NCBI GenBank assembly: GCA_021018815.1
Contig: JAITYX010000151.1
Location: 186,001 to 250,000 of the forward strand
DNA from: Talinum fruticosum
Taxonomy: Eukaryota > Streptophyta > Magnoliopsida > Caryophyllales > Talinaceae
DNA length: 64,000 nt
Direction: 5' to 3'
Every line of letters starts with the position of its first letter. The first letter of the stretch is position 1. Shown in pieces: positions 22,546-34,638 of the stretch. Under the pieces are notes generated by a model, which was not told the origin of the DNA, made no database searches, and saw nothing but the letters and a program-made list of their open reading frames with translations. Both the position numbers and the translations under genes were made by a program.

Positions 22546-23860
22546 TCATCTCGACTCAGCTTCGAGATATGAGAATGTTGACTCACTTGGTTTTCCCTGT
22601 CCAATCTCATAAAAAACAACGTGGATGCTTTCTTCCACTTTGTTAGTTCTTTTATTGAAAATGGAATATGCTTTACTATGAGATGAATAACCAAGAAAGA
22701 TACCTTCATCCGACCAAGCATCATACTTGGTCAAGTGATCCTTACCATTGTTGTGAACATAGCACTTACATCCAAAGGGTTTGAAGTATGAAATGTTGGG
22801 TTTATTCCCTTTGTAAAGCACGTATGGAGTTTTCTTCAGGATAGGTCCGATGAGGCATCTATTCGAGTATGTTGTTTGTTGTGTTGATCGCCTCAACCCA
22901 TAACTAGCAAAGTAGATCATGTTCAATCATCATTGTCCTTCCTATTTCGTCAAGAGTTCGGTTCTTTCTCTCCACTACTCTATTCTATTGAGGAGTTCTT
23001 GGTGCTGAGAAGTTGTTGGAGATATCATTCTTATCACGAAGTCCGCAAATTCTAAGTAATCGAACTCCCTTCTATGGTTAGTTCAAAGTCTTTTGATCCG
23101 AGTCCGAGACTCAACTTGGATTGTCCTGCAGAGCTTACTCGAACTCTTTGAACACTTCAGTTTTATGCTTAAGAAAACAAACCCAAGTAAATTGTGAGTA
23201 GTCATCACAATCAAAAGTACATATGATTTACCTCCGAGACTCTTTACAGGAATTTCACCACATAAGTTAGTATGCAACAATTCAAGTACTTTGGATATGG
23301 AAACAGATTTTGAGAGATTTGAAATATGGTTTGACCTATTTCCCTTTTGTGCATGCTTCACATACTTTATCTTTCTTAAATGCACGGTTAGGGAAACCTC
23401 CGACTAAACCATGAGATGAAAGCTTTTTAATGGTGTGCATGCTAACATAACCTAATCTACGATGCCATGACCAGGAATCATCACGAAGAGATGCTTTCAA
23501 AGAAGATAAGTTCTAACTAGGGTCGGAGAGAGGAATAGTGTAGGTATTACCCGATCTCTTACCCGAGAGCTTAGTCACTTTGGTAGTTTCATCGAAATAT
23601 AGCAATTGGTCTAAGTGAACCTTACCTCTTGACCTTTGTCACATAATTGAGAGATGTTGAGCAGATTGTATTTTAATCCCTTAACAAGATAGATCGGGCT
23701 GACCAGATTGTCTCCTCTTCCAATCTTGCCTATCTCAACTATCTTGCCCTTGCTATCATCTCCGAAAGTGACTTTGCCTCGCTTCTATTCTTCTAACTAA
23801 GAAAAGAGTCTTGAATCTCCCGACATGTGGCGTGGGCATCCATTGTCCACGTACCAATGA
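22546..23860 (-). pseudogene. Copia protease, pre-integrase and integrase
   Basis: A protease-like WYVDNGCPRHMSG lies near 23850; the D-S/T-G triad reads D-N-G. After the gag_pre-integrase block, about 23770-23600, the integrase zinc-finger and N-terminal core frame is 23385-23083 (LELLHTNLCGEIPVKSLGG). The catalytic region around 23000-22900 is shifted. The C-terminal frame 22926-22546 has NTRYSNRCLIGPI-like sequence, KPFGCKCYVHNNGKDHLTK and FNKRTNKVEESIHVVF. The order protease-integrase-RT confirms Copia. Non-functional by frameshifts. Confidence 0.87.
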
Positions 23861-23878
23861 ACTTTTGTCTTTTTTGAG

Positions 23879-25725
23879 CTACCTGCAAGTCGGAATCAAA
23901 CTAACCATTCTCACTTCCTCTAACAAACCCAAGTAACTCCCTTTACTGTGGTCCCTTTCCGAGGAAGAAGACTCTTGGGAACCCGGATTTGAATAACTTT
24001 GGGTTTGTCGATTCTCGAGTCCTCCTTTTTGAAAACCGAGTCCGTGTCTCTTTCTTTTGAATGTCTTTTCTTTTGTAAACCGGTGGAGAAGGCTTTCTCC
24101 CGTAAGCTGGTATAGGTTTAGTCCTCCTTTCATTCTTATGAATGGGACCGTGCTCAGCCTTCCCGAACTTCACCGTTCCGGAATCCTTTTTGAAAAGATC
24201 CGAGTAGGAATTAGATTCCTCCTTTTTGTTAAAACCAAGAACTTCTTTTCTGAAGGAGACACATGGAGAGCCTAAGAGCATGTCAAGGTTTTCTTGACCT
24301 TGAGTAAACTTTAAAACAAGTTCTTGAAACTAATTGAGCTTTTGCTTCTAAAGCTCATTTTCTCTTATGAGTAACTCAGATTCAATCTTATTAACTTGAG
24401 TACTAGTCTTGAGCTCTCTTATAGTAAGTCTCGGGTTTTCTAATTCATTTTTTAAAGAGATGCTCTTAGAAGTGATAGACACAAGTTGTTCTTTAAATAG
24501 AGAGGAGTCGAATTGGACTTTTCTTCCAAAGTATAAATATGTTAAGCTAAATCAACTTTGGAAAACTTGAGGAAATATTCAATTACCTCCCGAGGTTCGT
24601 TTCCTCATGGTTTGAGTGGTCGAGTCCGACTCGGATTCAGCTTCTAAGTCTAATAAAGCCATCGAGACACTTTGAATCGTCGAGTCTTCATCTTCTTCGA
24701 GATGAATCTTCATCAGTCCATGTGACCGTCATAGCCTTCTTCTTCTTTCTGTCCCTCTTTCTCCTTACATAGTATTTGACTATGTGATCTTTGCTTGCCA
24801 CATTCAAAATAGCCGAGTTCTTAGTTAAAGATAACTTTGAAGGGGAAGAGTGTTTACCTTTTCTATCCTTCTTATCTTTCTTGTAGAACTCATCTCTTGG
24901 CCTTTTCTCCCATCTCTTGTGCTTCATCATTCTTTTGAAGCCTCTAGCGACAACTCGCCATGGGATCTTCTTCGAGTCCGATGAACCCAGATTTTCTTCT
25001 CTCGCTTGCTGAGGCCTTCGATCGCAATATTCTTTTTATTGCTGACCTCAGCGTCCTCTTCTTCCAGGTAAATCTCATGGGTGAGTAGCTTCCCAATAAG
25101 CTCATTTGGCTTTAATAGGGAGAAGTTCTAAGTTTCCTTGATGGTCTGTAACCTTGGGACCCCATCTTCTCTTAGGTAGACTTCTTAGAATCTTTCCGCA
25201 CATTTCTTCATCGGAAATCTTTCTATCTAGAGATTTGAGATTGTTAGTAATCTCGGTGCAGCGAATGAACATCCGAATGATGTTTTCTTCCAGCTCCATC
25301 TTGAATAGCTCGTATTTATGAAGATATTGGCTTAACCTCGCTTGTATTACTTGACCAGTGCCTTCATATGTGTTGACTAGAGTATCCCACACTTCTTTTG
25401 CTGTGTTACAAGCTAACACTCTTTTGTATTCTTCCGAGGTGATGGCACACATCAAAATGTTCATTACTTTAAGTTCTTTATGAACTTTTCTGCGTCTTCA
25501 ATGGTGTACTCGATCTTTGCTTTAGGCATGAGTCTTGTTTCCTCCATCTTCATTGGAATGTATTTGCCTTCTTTTATGATTTTCGATACATCTTCATCGT
25601 AATCTAGTAGAAAGCATTCTATGAGCTTATTCCAATGTACGAAATTTGATCCCTTAAACTTTGGTGGTCCGCTCGAAGATCTTCCTTCATCGAACTCTCA
25701 ATTGTTCCGAGCCATTTGATCTTTA
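23879..25725 (-). pseudogene. Copia gag remnant of the minus-strand element
   Basis: The ATG lies at 25725-25723, in the same context as the plus-strand copy. The UBN2-like core frame 25464-25102 shows AKEVWDTLVNTYEGTGQ, then LSQYLHKYELFKMELEENI. The zinc-knuckle region at about 24815-24760 is degraded (NVASKDHIVKYYVRRKRD), so two of the metal-binding Cys residues are replaced. A basic KKKK run and coiled-coil fragments follow, then a Lys/Ser/Arg-rich stretch down to about 23880. Confidence 0.82.
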
Positions 25726-25761
25726 AACCTTTGGATGGTTAGATCCTTTCCGAAAGGGAAA

Positions 25762-25773
25762 GCTTTGATACCA
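25762..25773 (-). promoter_or_regulatory. Primer-binding site
   Basis: On the minus strand, tggtatcaaagc, two bases from the 5' LTR. It is identical to the site at 12670-12681. Confidence 0.9.
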
Positions 25774-25775
25774 AT

Positions 25776-27250
25776 TGAAGGTTTACTCCTGCAGAGTCTA
25801 AGTCACCCTAGAGGGGGTGAATAGGGTGTGGAAGAATTCTTTAGAGAATTAAACTCGTTTCCACATAATAGAGACAGAAATAGATTCCGAGTCCAGATTG
25901 GACTCGGAAAAATATCAACTTCGAATTACGTGGAAACCCTCCTGAGGCGGAAAACCACGGCCGGTGGTAATCCAAGCACCAAGTCAAATCCACTATTTTA
26001 AATCCAAAAATACAGATGAGATCGACTCAACCAGAGTTGCTCCCTTAGACAATTCCTTACAAAGTTTTCCTAGACTCGAAGTTCCCTTATCCGATCTAGT
26101 ACTTCCTAACCGAGGTATCCTTTACAGCTAGGGACAACTAAGCTGAGTTAACCCTTACAGACTTAGTCAAAGGACCTTACTTAGAGAGTAAGAAAGAGAG
26201 TTTGTAGTATATAGAGAAATAAGTAGAAGATTGAATGAGTATTATATAGAGAAATATAATTTCAGCAATGGGTTCAACAATCTTCAGGTCTTGTGAAGTG
26301 GCTTCTCTTTACAAATGACCAAGCAGATTAACCGTTGTGACTATCGTGTGATTAGAAGTCCTCGGTGACCGTTATAATGGTTCTTCCGAGTCGCTCGGAA
26401 AAGACATGTTGAGATATGAACGTTGTGTAACAGCACTTGACTCCTTAGGATATCCCAATCCACTCGGTGGTGTCTAAAAAGTAGGGTGGAAGCCATCTGT
26501 TGAGCTTAGCATTGAGGATTTCCAATTTTGGAAACAGACAACCCCGACATAGTGTCTTGACCTTGGCCGAAGTAGAAAAAACCTTGTCTGCTGGCGATTT
26601 GACATCTTCAAGCCGGTTACTTTTGTAATTCAAAAGTAGAATAACCTTGTTTAGATAACCTACAAAAGTAAACCGATTTTGGTTCTCAAAATATAAAATA
26701 CTTTGGTCCAAGATTAGGCACGAGATAATAATTTAATTAAGGTAATTAAGAGCATAATTATCTTAGTCCTAAAAGAGTGGAATTTTTGAATCTAATACTC
26801 ATTATACTCAAATTCCATCCACGTGAGTCTAGAGAAAGATCAAGTTAGACAAAGAATATCGAGTAAGAGTACATGATCAAGACAAATATACTTTAAACAA
26901 AACATGCTCGACTTAGAAAGATGAATTAACGCTGTAATTCACTTTAACTAAGAATATGAAGTCAGAACTTAGTTTGAAAGAGTTAGAGTGAATGTTTGAT
27001 GATATGATAAATCCGAGTGATGTCTAAGTGACTCGGAATCGTCAAAGTGAATTGATGAACACGAGTGTGCTTTCTAAGTTAGTCGGAATCGGATGAAAAC
27101 ATTTTGTAACACTCGGAAAACTTTTGTAATGCTCAGAATAATTTCTAAAATAATCAGAATGACTTGTAATCAAAACTTAGAAGGGATGAAGTTGTTACCT
27201 GATTCCTTGATAGTACTCAGAATGATATACATGTAGAATCCGAGTCTTCA
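25776..27250 (-). mobile_element. 5' LTR of the minus-strand SIRE element
   Basis: TGAAGGTTTAC at 25776 and GAGTCTTCA at 27250. Relative to the 3' LTR it has a deletion in the region around 26205. It is next to the PBS on the left and the AAAGA duplication on the right. Confidence 0.92.
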
Positions 27251-27255
27251 AAAGA

Positions 27256-28441
27256 TTACATCGGGTTGGGAGGAATTAAAAGCGATACAACATTTCTTAA
27301 CAATATGGAAAGCAATAAATAATATAAATAAGTAAACCGTTGTTTGAAGAATGATTTTATGCCCTCATGTTGTCCCACATGTTCATATGGATCTCGAATC
27401 TAGATCCGGTGATGCAACGGTGGTTGATTGAAGGGGCTTTTTGTAAGTTTTGAGTGTAGGTTTATGGAGAGGAGGAAAGATTAGCTGAATGAATACCAAA
27501 AGATCGGAATAACTGAATATTCATTACCTCTTAGTAAGGATTCAATAGCGTAGTGTTTAGGGAGAAAGGCTGTTTGTGGTTAAGGTTTGACAGACATGGT
27601 GCTAAGGAGAAAATTCGTGTTGGAATGAGAGCCCCAACTCTCTATTTATAGGGAGAAGTTAGGTCAAGGAAAGACCTAGGGTTGATACTCGGCCAGCTAT
27701 CCAAAGCTTGCTACAAAATTGGACCACGATAATTTGAAGATTGAACCAAATAGAACAGAGATAAAATCGGGTCGGGGCGCCAACCATAGGGGGCTGTCTA
27801 GGGTTTCATGCCTTTCCGTGCTACCTAGGGAGTCTATAGGTCGAAACACAATGTTTTGAGTCGAAACACAACGTTTTGAGGCAAAATAATGGGTGGGGGC
27901 GCTAATGATGGTATGTTTTCTAGGGTTATGTGCCTTTTCAATGCTTCAATAGGAATCTTGGCCAAAACATAATGTTTTCAGTAGAAAATATGGTGGGGCG
28001 CCGGCCATCAAGCATTTTGCGAGGGATATGTTCTCCTAGTCTCGGGTGGACTGTCTTGGAGCTTAAACACGAAAATTTGATGGTTGTGATCATGAAATGC
28101 AACGTCGAATGCTGTCTTGAGGTCATCAGCTCCATGTCCGATTGGACAAAAATTGAAATGTAGAATTCCGAGCCTGGACTTTCCCGTGCACGCTGCGCTG
28201 GACTCCCTTGTCTTTCAAGGCTTAGCTCGGGCTTGGACCGTCCGAAAGAAAACAGGTTTTTGGACTCACTAAAGGCAAAAGGCTATTTATTTGGAGCTGG
28301 GGGTTCTTTGTGGTTTATCGGCTTCCGCCGCATCAATCAAATTTAGTCCATGATCTATATCCGCAAATAGGACTCATGATTTCATCATCGGGCCAGCAAA
28401 TAAATAAACTAAAAAGGCATGACACTTTTTAGGTGTCTACA
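27256..28441 (-). mobile_element. Tat-like LTR, right fragment (split by the SIRE element)
   Basis: Continues the LTR interrupted at 16403: ttacatcgggttgggaggaa at 27256 matches 3927 onward. It ends gacactttttaggtgtctaca at 28441. What follows (28442) is a Myb/SANT-like gene remnant rather than a PPT. The LTR therefore appears to be a solo insertion into the PIF/Harbinger element, with its far end lost at about 16050. Confidence 0.8.
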
Positions 28442-28740
28442 CTACCATACCATGTACGATAATATATATGCCTCTAAATTGTCGAAGCGGTGAATGCACA
28501 CGTGGTTGAGCTTTCATATTTGACTCCGGTAATTTGGCTTTATGTTTCACTGCCACCATATGTAAAAATCTGGTTTGAAGCCATTGTCGGCTTTGAATGA
28601 TGTTCCACCACTAATAAAATCCTTAAGAATCTCAATAAGTACATAGTCTTATTCTTCTGTCCACTTTCTTTTATTTTTCTCGGCCCACGATCTTTTGGTG
28701 AAGCCATTGATGGTTGCACACACCTTAAGCTCACAAACAT
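28442..28740 (-). pseudogene. Myb/SANT-like DNA-binding protein (PIF ORF1 type), truncated
   Basis: The minus strand from an ATG near 28740 or 28705 reads into KRKWTEE, an in-frame stop, then DYVLIEILKDFISGGTSFKA, DNGFKP and, after a shift, LPESNMKAQPRVHS. This is the pattern of Myb_DNA-bind_3-like proteins of plant Harbinger elements, which help the transposase bind the transposon ends. The reading frame changes at least twice. The C-terminal part is lost where the Tat LTR begins at 28441. It lies about 730 bp downstream of the transposase on the same strand. Confidence 0.65.
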
Positions 28741-28789
28741 ATAAAAAATCCAATGAATAAAGTCAAAAATCTTTTCTAAATCTCTCTGC

Positions 28790-29400
28790 CAATAATAACC
28801 AGATTCAGAAATAGAGAAATACAAACTGAAAGTGGAATAACAATAGAGACATGGAAGAAGAACCAGAACCAAAAACATAAACAGAAATAGAAACGCAAAG
28901 GAAAAAATAGATATGCAAAAGCAAAAACACAAAAGCGTAAGTAGAACCAAAAGTAGAGAAACCAAAGCAAAATTAGAAGTAGAAGTAGAAGTAGAAACAA
29001 AAATAGATACACAAAAGTAGAAATGAAGAAACATAATCACAAAAGCAGATATACAAAAGCAGAAACGCAAAAGCAAAAGCGAAGTGGGAACGAAGAAACA
29101 GAAATAGAAACAGAACCAAAAATAGAGAAACAAAAGCAAAACTAAAAGAAGTAGTAGAAATAGATATGCAAAAGTAGAAACAGATACTGCAGAAAGAGAA
29201 GTAGGACCAAAAACAAAGAAACCAAGGAAAAATTAGATGTAGAAGTAGGACTAGAAGCAAAGAAACAAAAGCAAAAGTACAAGAAGAAGCACAAAAGGAA
29301 ACCCAAAAACAAAAGCTGAAACTATAACCACAACCGAAACAGAAATAGAAACAAAAGCAAAACTAGTAAATAGGAAATAAAGTGTACAACAACAAAGCAA
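28790..29400. repeat. Purine-rich low-complexity tract
   Basis: About 600 bp of degenerate (A)nGCA/GAA/GTA repeats such as agaaacaaaagcagaaatag. The opposite strand yields Phe/Leu/Cys-rich ORFs (up to 199 codons) that are compositional artefacts. Confidence 0.8.
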
Positions 29401-29469
29401 AGATGGAGCATAATTCCAAATTACAAGTAATCTACTAAAAAAGATAATGCAAGAAAAATAAGTATATTA

Positions 29470-30490
29470 TCTCTGTCTTCCGCTTGCTCACCATCTACGA
29501 AACATCTCTTTGGCTAATTGATCACACTTCTCCTTTCATTTATCAAAAGATTCAATAACATTTATATGGTCTTGAGCTCTCCTTGGTTGCCTTGGTACCC
29601 TCATATCATAATATTGTTCCATAGGATTTATAGTCATCTCTCTTCTAATAAGATTATGAAGAATGCAACAACCCATGACAATTTTATTCATCGTGTCGAT
29701 GGGATAAACACACAGGACTCCTAAGAATAGCCTAATGCATATTCAAACGCCAAAACATCTCTTTATTTCATTTCTAGTAGATGAATGCTTCATATTAAAT
29801 AACTCTTCTGATGTTGCTAGTCGAAAACCATCTCTCCATTCATTTAGGTGGCATCCTTGTCCTTTATAACATGCAAGGAAACCTTACGAGTTCATAAAAC
29901 CTTTATCCATAAGGAAATATTATCCTATAATATCTAAAAACACTATTTTTGGGAAACAGAAAGGATTATTCTAAGCAATTACTTTCGTACCATGTCGGAC
30001 TTTCAACCCATCTCTTCGACCAACCGCATCCGAAGAACTCAACTATCGGCAAAGGATCCATCGTATCCCGATATATATATTGCATGTGTTATTAACAAGC
30101 GACTAACAAGTTCATGGATATTTCACCCCTTACGACTTCGATATCTAGCTGTGTCCACTTCGGCACCCTCATCTCTATACATGTTCCATTCAAAGCATCA
30201 ATGCAATTCTAAGGTCCAAGACAACATCATTAAGTTAAGTTAACAGTGAAGAAAAAAAAACTCATCGGAAAATAGTCGTTAAAAGTATTACTAGGTAGGA
30301 TTTATACATTGAACAATTTTCGTCGGTCATCTTTAAAGTTCCCTTCAATAGGCTCCAATTTGTTTAGTAATACACTCTCCAATCTTATAAAGCCTTTTAG
30401 CACCTTCTTAAAATACTCGGTGATAATTTGATTTTTGGTACGATGGGAAAAAATATTTAGAAACGAAGCCACTCACTCGATACCAATGCT
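29470..30490 (-). pseudogene. PIF/Harbinger DDE transposase (HARBI1-like), inactive
   Basis: From right to left: an HTH-like N-terminal segment (about 30470-30330: RTKNQIITEYFKKVLKGF), then the DDE_4 domain. The first catalytic block reads IDALNGTC near 30205, where the family has DGT, so the Asp is now Asn. LLVACVIHMQYIY follows near 30100, then after shifts GFLACYKGQGCHLNEWRDG near 29850. The third block, STRNEIKRCFGV, lies near 29750, where the family has IER, so the Glu is now Lys. The end has CCILHNLIRREM near 29660. Two of three catalytic acids are lost and the frame is broken. Confidence 0.8.
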
Positions 30491-31412
30491 CGTCAATCGT
30501 CATTTGAGCAAGAATTAAATCTTTTAAAGACTAAAAGAAAAAATCAAACTTAGTAGAATAAAACTAAAATCCCTATTAAAATGGAGAGAAAATCTATGAT
30601 ACTTTGCTTATTTACTTTGTGATATATCACACTATCACTTAATATGAACGCTAAACAGGTTGCCTTCCTTTCTTCATCGAAACAACAAACCACAAGAACG
30701 AACGCCTAAGGCCAGTTAGCTCCCCTCACACATACTCATAATATATGACAATGTGAGCATCAAGAATACATTTCTCACACTTAATTAATTCATCCACTAT
30801 CACACTTCTTTCGAGAAAAATACATAGCAAACGGAAGGATTAAATTTCTATCTCAAAATTTTTTAACTTGTAAAATAAATTTCTAACTAATCACTTCGAG
30901 CAAAATAATGTAAAAATCTCTTTATCCCACTACCCAACCTTGATTAGCATTTAACCATTCTAATGCACTTGAGAGAACCACGATATTAGCACACAAACAC
31001 ACACAAGGAACTAAAAACCAGTTACTCGGTATATAACGATTATACCGTCAAATTAAGAAAATCAATAGGTTTCACAGGATACATCTATGTCAAATTCTTA
31101 TTCTGAAGTCGGACATCAAACGTAAACACCCATTGACAAAAAATCAAGAGTCTAACAAACACACAAGACTTCTAACATTAGGACACTTCCTAACAAAAAG
31201 CTCATAAATTTGCGCTTGAAAACAAGATAAGAAACCAACACAAGATCAAATCGGCCCAAAAACAGTTACTTAAAATCAAATTAAGGATAAACCACAAGCC
31301 CTTGAGGTGGAGGAGCAAGGAACAACAGAACCCTAAATTAAGCCCTAAAATTGGATGACAAAAGCTACATCTAAAAAATTATAACTTTAAATTCAAAGAA
31401 ATAGAGAGAAGA
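30491..31412. other. Noncoding upstream part of the Harbinger element
   Basis: AT-rich; no gene seen. It ends at the GAAGA target duplication of the large solo LTR (31408-31412) and resumes at 34644. Confidence 0.4.
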
Positions 31413-34400
31413 TGTAATACCCGGAATTTTAAAGAAAAGCACTTGGAAAGCATAGAATTATTGAGTAACATTCCACGCATCTAGGGGGTTGGGTGACTAA
31501 TTTAATTTACAGACCGGACTTATTACTTTAAAATTTCCTTCGGAAGCTACTGTCGATTAAACTAAATCAAGGAAATTGCCTTCCTTTTTCATATGAGCTA
31601 AACTGTTGGGTGATTAGGAATTGTCGTGGCCGGCATATTAAAATAAGTTAGGACGCAGCAGACATAAGAAGATGGAAGGGAGGAGATATGGACTTGTCGT
31701 ATATGAGCCGAGTAATTACTTTAGTCGAATTATGAAGAGATGAGAAAGATAAGTTGAGCTCCAATTAGGATCATTAACCGCTAATTAAGCGAGTGGGGAG
31801 AGAGGCAGGTAAAGAAGGGGAGGCCTCGGAGGCCCAAGTAGAGGAAAAAGGAAAGGGAAACGTAAGAGAGAGGACCGAGAGAGAGAGAGAGCGGGTGTGC
31901 GGGACCCGGCCGAGGTCGGAAGCCGGCAAGCCGAGCGGCGAACGAAGGGAAGGCGGCCGGCGCACGCAAGGGAAATGGAGGAGCGAGAGAAGGAGAGGGC
32001 CACTGTCGCAAGAACGCACAAAGAGAGAGAAGGCGGGCGGTGAGAGGGTCGAGGAGACCGAGGAGTGGCCGGCGACCACCGTAGACCAAGAATGTGGTAG
32101 CCGGCGACGCGAGCGAAGGGAAGGGGAGTGAGAGACCGGGACAGAGCGAGGAGAAAGAAGGACTCGAAATAGAGGCAGACACGAGAGAGAGTCCGAGGGC
32201 TCGGGGACCGGGAAAAACAACGGCGGCAAGGGGAAGGACCGGCGGCGAATGCGTGAGGGCCGGACCGAGGGGCGACAGAAACCGAAGCTGTTGAACCGAA
32301 GTAAGAGGAAGCAAGAGTCCCCGAAACCGAACGCAGAGCGGAGACAGCAAGCAATTCTATTAATTCCAAACCCGAGAATCCGAGGTGGATAGTCTTATGT
32401 TCTAAACTATTAGTAATTTTGAAACCCAAATGGATTTGTTGTGAATGTTGAATGTGTTATGTAAATATTAAATTTGTTATGAACGTTGAGTATCCGTATT
32501 GCAGAACGGACCTAATTGTTGTTTAAGATTAAAATAAGAGCTTAGAACGGATTTATAGAATTGATAGGGTTGAATCAGGACATGAAATGAGTTACTTGGG
32601 TTAAATAGTAGAATTAAATTGGGAACTTTAAAGAGATTAGTAGTTACTTAAGGTTGAAATGAACCTACCGATTCGAAGAGGTTAGATTGCATAGGTCAAA
32701 TGAGTGGTGTTGAAGTTTTGGATAACTATTAAGAATGAAGGGGTTGGGACATGGATACGAATTATGAGTCAATTAAGCCATAGAGATTTCTTGAACTTGC
32801 GGTACTAAGAGCTAATTAAGAACATTGGGGAATGATAGGTCGAAGTATAAGGAGGAGTGTGAGTTTTTATCGAGGGATGCACAATTGAGGCGTGGGAGTG
32901 AGAAGTGGGTGACTATTGCGATAATTGAGTTCAAAAGATAATTAAATCCTTGAGATTGGACTGAGTTCGAAGATAAGCGGAGCTAGCGGAAGTGGAGCGA
33001 TGTAAAGAAATTAAGAACTATGTGATTGAGTTGGATAGAAACATAAGATGGGAGCAAATTACACTTGGAGAAGAAAGGAATTGGAGGAGTTTAGTAGTGA
33101 AGTAAGGATGAGAGCTATCTAACTAAGCATGAGTGAGAAGAGATAGATTAGCAATGTGAAAGCGTAATCAGAAAACATTGAGGCAAAGATGGTAAAGGGT
33201 GAGAAGATGAGTCATTAAGTGGAGGCATAAAATGAGGAATCGAGATAAAGACAATGAATTGTGGAAAGTAAGAACGTCGAATTTGATAACATCTACTTGT
33301 GGTTATTGTGGCTCGGAAAATGGAAATTAATCATACTAAAGTGATGGATTAAGAAAGGTATAGTTGAAAAGAGTTGAGAATGATTGCTTACATTGAGTGG
33401 TGGCTATTCATGCTATATGATTGCTTTACGTGATACTCAAAAGTAGTTTCGAAAGGAGTTTTGTATTTTACGTGAAATGATCCTTGAATGCGGTTTCTGT
33501 GAAATGACTTTCAAACGTGATTCTAGTCTAAAGGAGCAAAGCTGATTTGAGAAAGTGAATTTATAAGGGTGACACGTGGTGTCATGCCTTCCTTGATAAT
33601 AAATCGATTGAGAAAGTCTGTAAAGTGAATGTGATGAATGAGTATGTGCAAAGAGTTTTGAATCAAAAGGCTACCGATTGTTTAAGCATACCGAAGGGTT
33701 CGAAGAGGGGACGCCCGGTTAGAAACTTCAAGGGAAGGATTCTAACAGGGGTCCTACGGTGGCAGGATGCCCGATCCGAGACTTCCTAGAAGATAGGTCC
33801 CAGGAGCATTTTATTGGGGTCGCGCCCGGAGAAATCGAGAGAATCTACGTGAAATTATGAGAAAAGAAGTGCTAGTTCGAATCCTCGAAGGCCCGGAAAA
33901 GTTGATTCAACCCGAAGAGAATTGTTTATGAATGTGAAATTGTTCTTTTAAGTGATTGAAGAGCCATGATCTTTTTATTGCAAGAGATTTCAAGGAAAAG
34001 GTATAGATTTGTACTACGTTATTATGTTTTCATCGTTTTCATTATTATGAGTAGTATGTGTAATGAATTTCCATTTTAAGGGTGTAAGACTCCGGTGAGC
34101 CCGTGGTTTATTGCTCACCCCCACAAATCCTCCCTTTCCTTCCCCATTGTTGCAGCTACACTTCGAAGCATGATCTACCCATAGCGTATTCCGGACCCTT
34201 GCCGACTGCCGATGGTTGACTCGTTGAAGTGACTCAAGTGGTCGACTTGCATTCTTATGTTTTTTTAAATGTTGTATTTGTAATTTAGTCCATATAGTTG
34301 AACTTGATGTACCGTAAACCATTTAGATTGTTTTAAGTTTATTAGCATGATTGGTTGGACTCCGGCGTGTGGCCGTTGAGTTGTATACTCCGAGCGTGTG

Positions 34401-34638
34401 ACATGTTGAGTTATATTATGCTTTTATGCAGGGTTTTAAGACTTTAAGCCTATGGGTTAGTTCATATTTCAAACAGAACTCTGCTAAAATTTTAGGAAAT
34501 CTCAGATTCTTTTGGAAACCACCCTTATTATCTTTAAGTTGAGTTTAGATAGCTAAACCAACACTAGAAAGAGCCTTGGGAGTTCTTTTAAGGAACTCTA
34601 GTGATGTAATACTCCCAGGGGTGTTTTGGGGTGTTACC
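31413..34638 (+). mobile_element. 3.2-kb solo LTR, Tekay/Del chromovirus-like
   Basis: Starts TGTAATACCCGG at 31413 and ends GGGGTGTTACC at 34638. The ends form a short inverted repeat with the expected terminal CA changed to CC. A perfect 5-bp duplication GAAGA flanks it (31408-31412 and 34639-34643). There is no PBS or PPT outside, so it is a solo LTR. The length and TGTAAYACCC...GGGTGTTACA-type ends fit Tekay/Del chromoviral LTRs; that lineage is inferred. Orientation is not certain. It contains a GC-rich block at 31790-32340. Confidence 0.8.
31790..32340. repeat. GC-rich, CpG-rich block inside the large LTR
   Basis: Strongly GC-rich and purine-biased (ggcgggcggtgagagg-like) against an AT-rich background. 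Overlapping ORFs of 151-214 codons in several frames, mostly Ser/Pro/Leu/Arg-rich, result from the lack of AT-rich stop codons. I do not call them genes. Confidence 0.75.

Larger units (their letters stand above)
16404..27250 (-). mobile_element. Complete SIRE-lineage Copia element, minus strand
   Basis: 10.8 kb with 3' LTR 16404-17920 (left), PPT 17921-17936, an ORF3 region 18470-20500, RNase H, RT, integrase, protease, gag (20690-25725), PBS 25762-25773 and 5' LTR 25776-27250 (right). It is flanked by a perfect 5-bp target duplication AAAGA (16399-16403 and 27251-27255). The lineage is assigned from gag-pol motifs, the LTR signature, the aaaaaggggagat PPT and the extra ORF after pol. The LTRs differ by substitutions and indels (1517 and 1475 bp) and coding frames are broken, so it is not recent. 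Confidence 0.93.

Noticed and set aside
28540..29260. Minus-strand ORFs of 78-199 codons rich in Phe, Leu and Cys
   Set aside because: They are the complement of an A-rich repeat tract; only the first part (28740-28540) has real similarity, to Myb/SANT-like proteins.
31774..32429. Long overlapping minus-strand ORFs (151, 189 and 214 codons) and plus-strand ORFs in the GC-rich block
   Set aside because: All frames lack stops because of GC-rich composition; the products are Ser/Pro/Leu/Arg low-complexity with no domain, and the block is inside a solo LTR.
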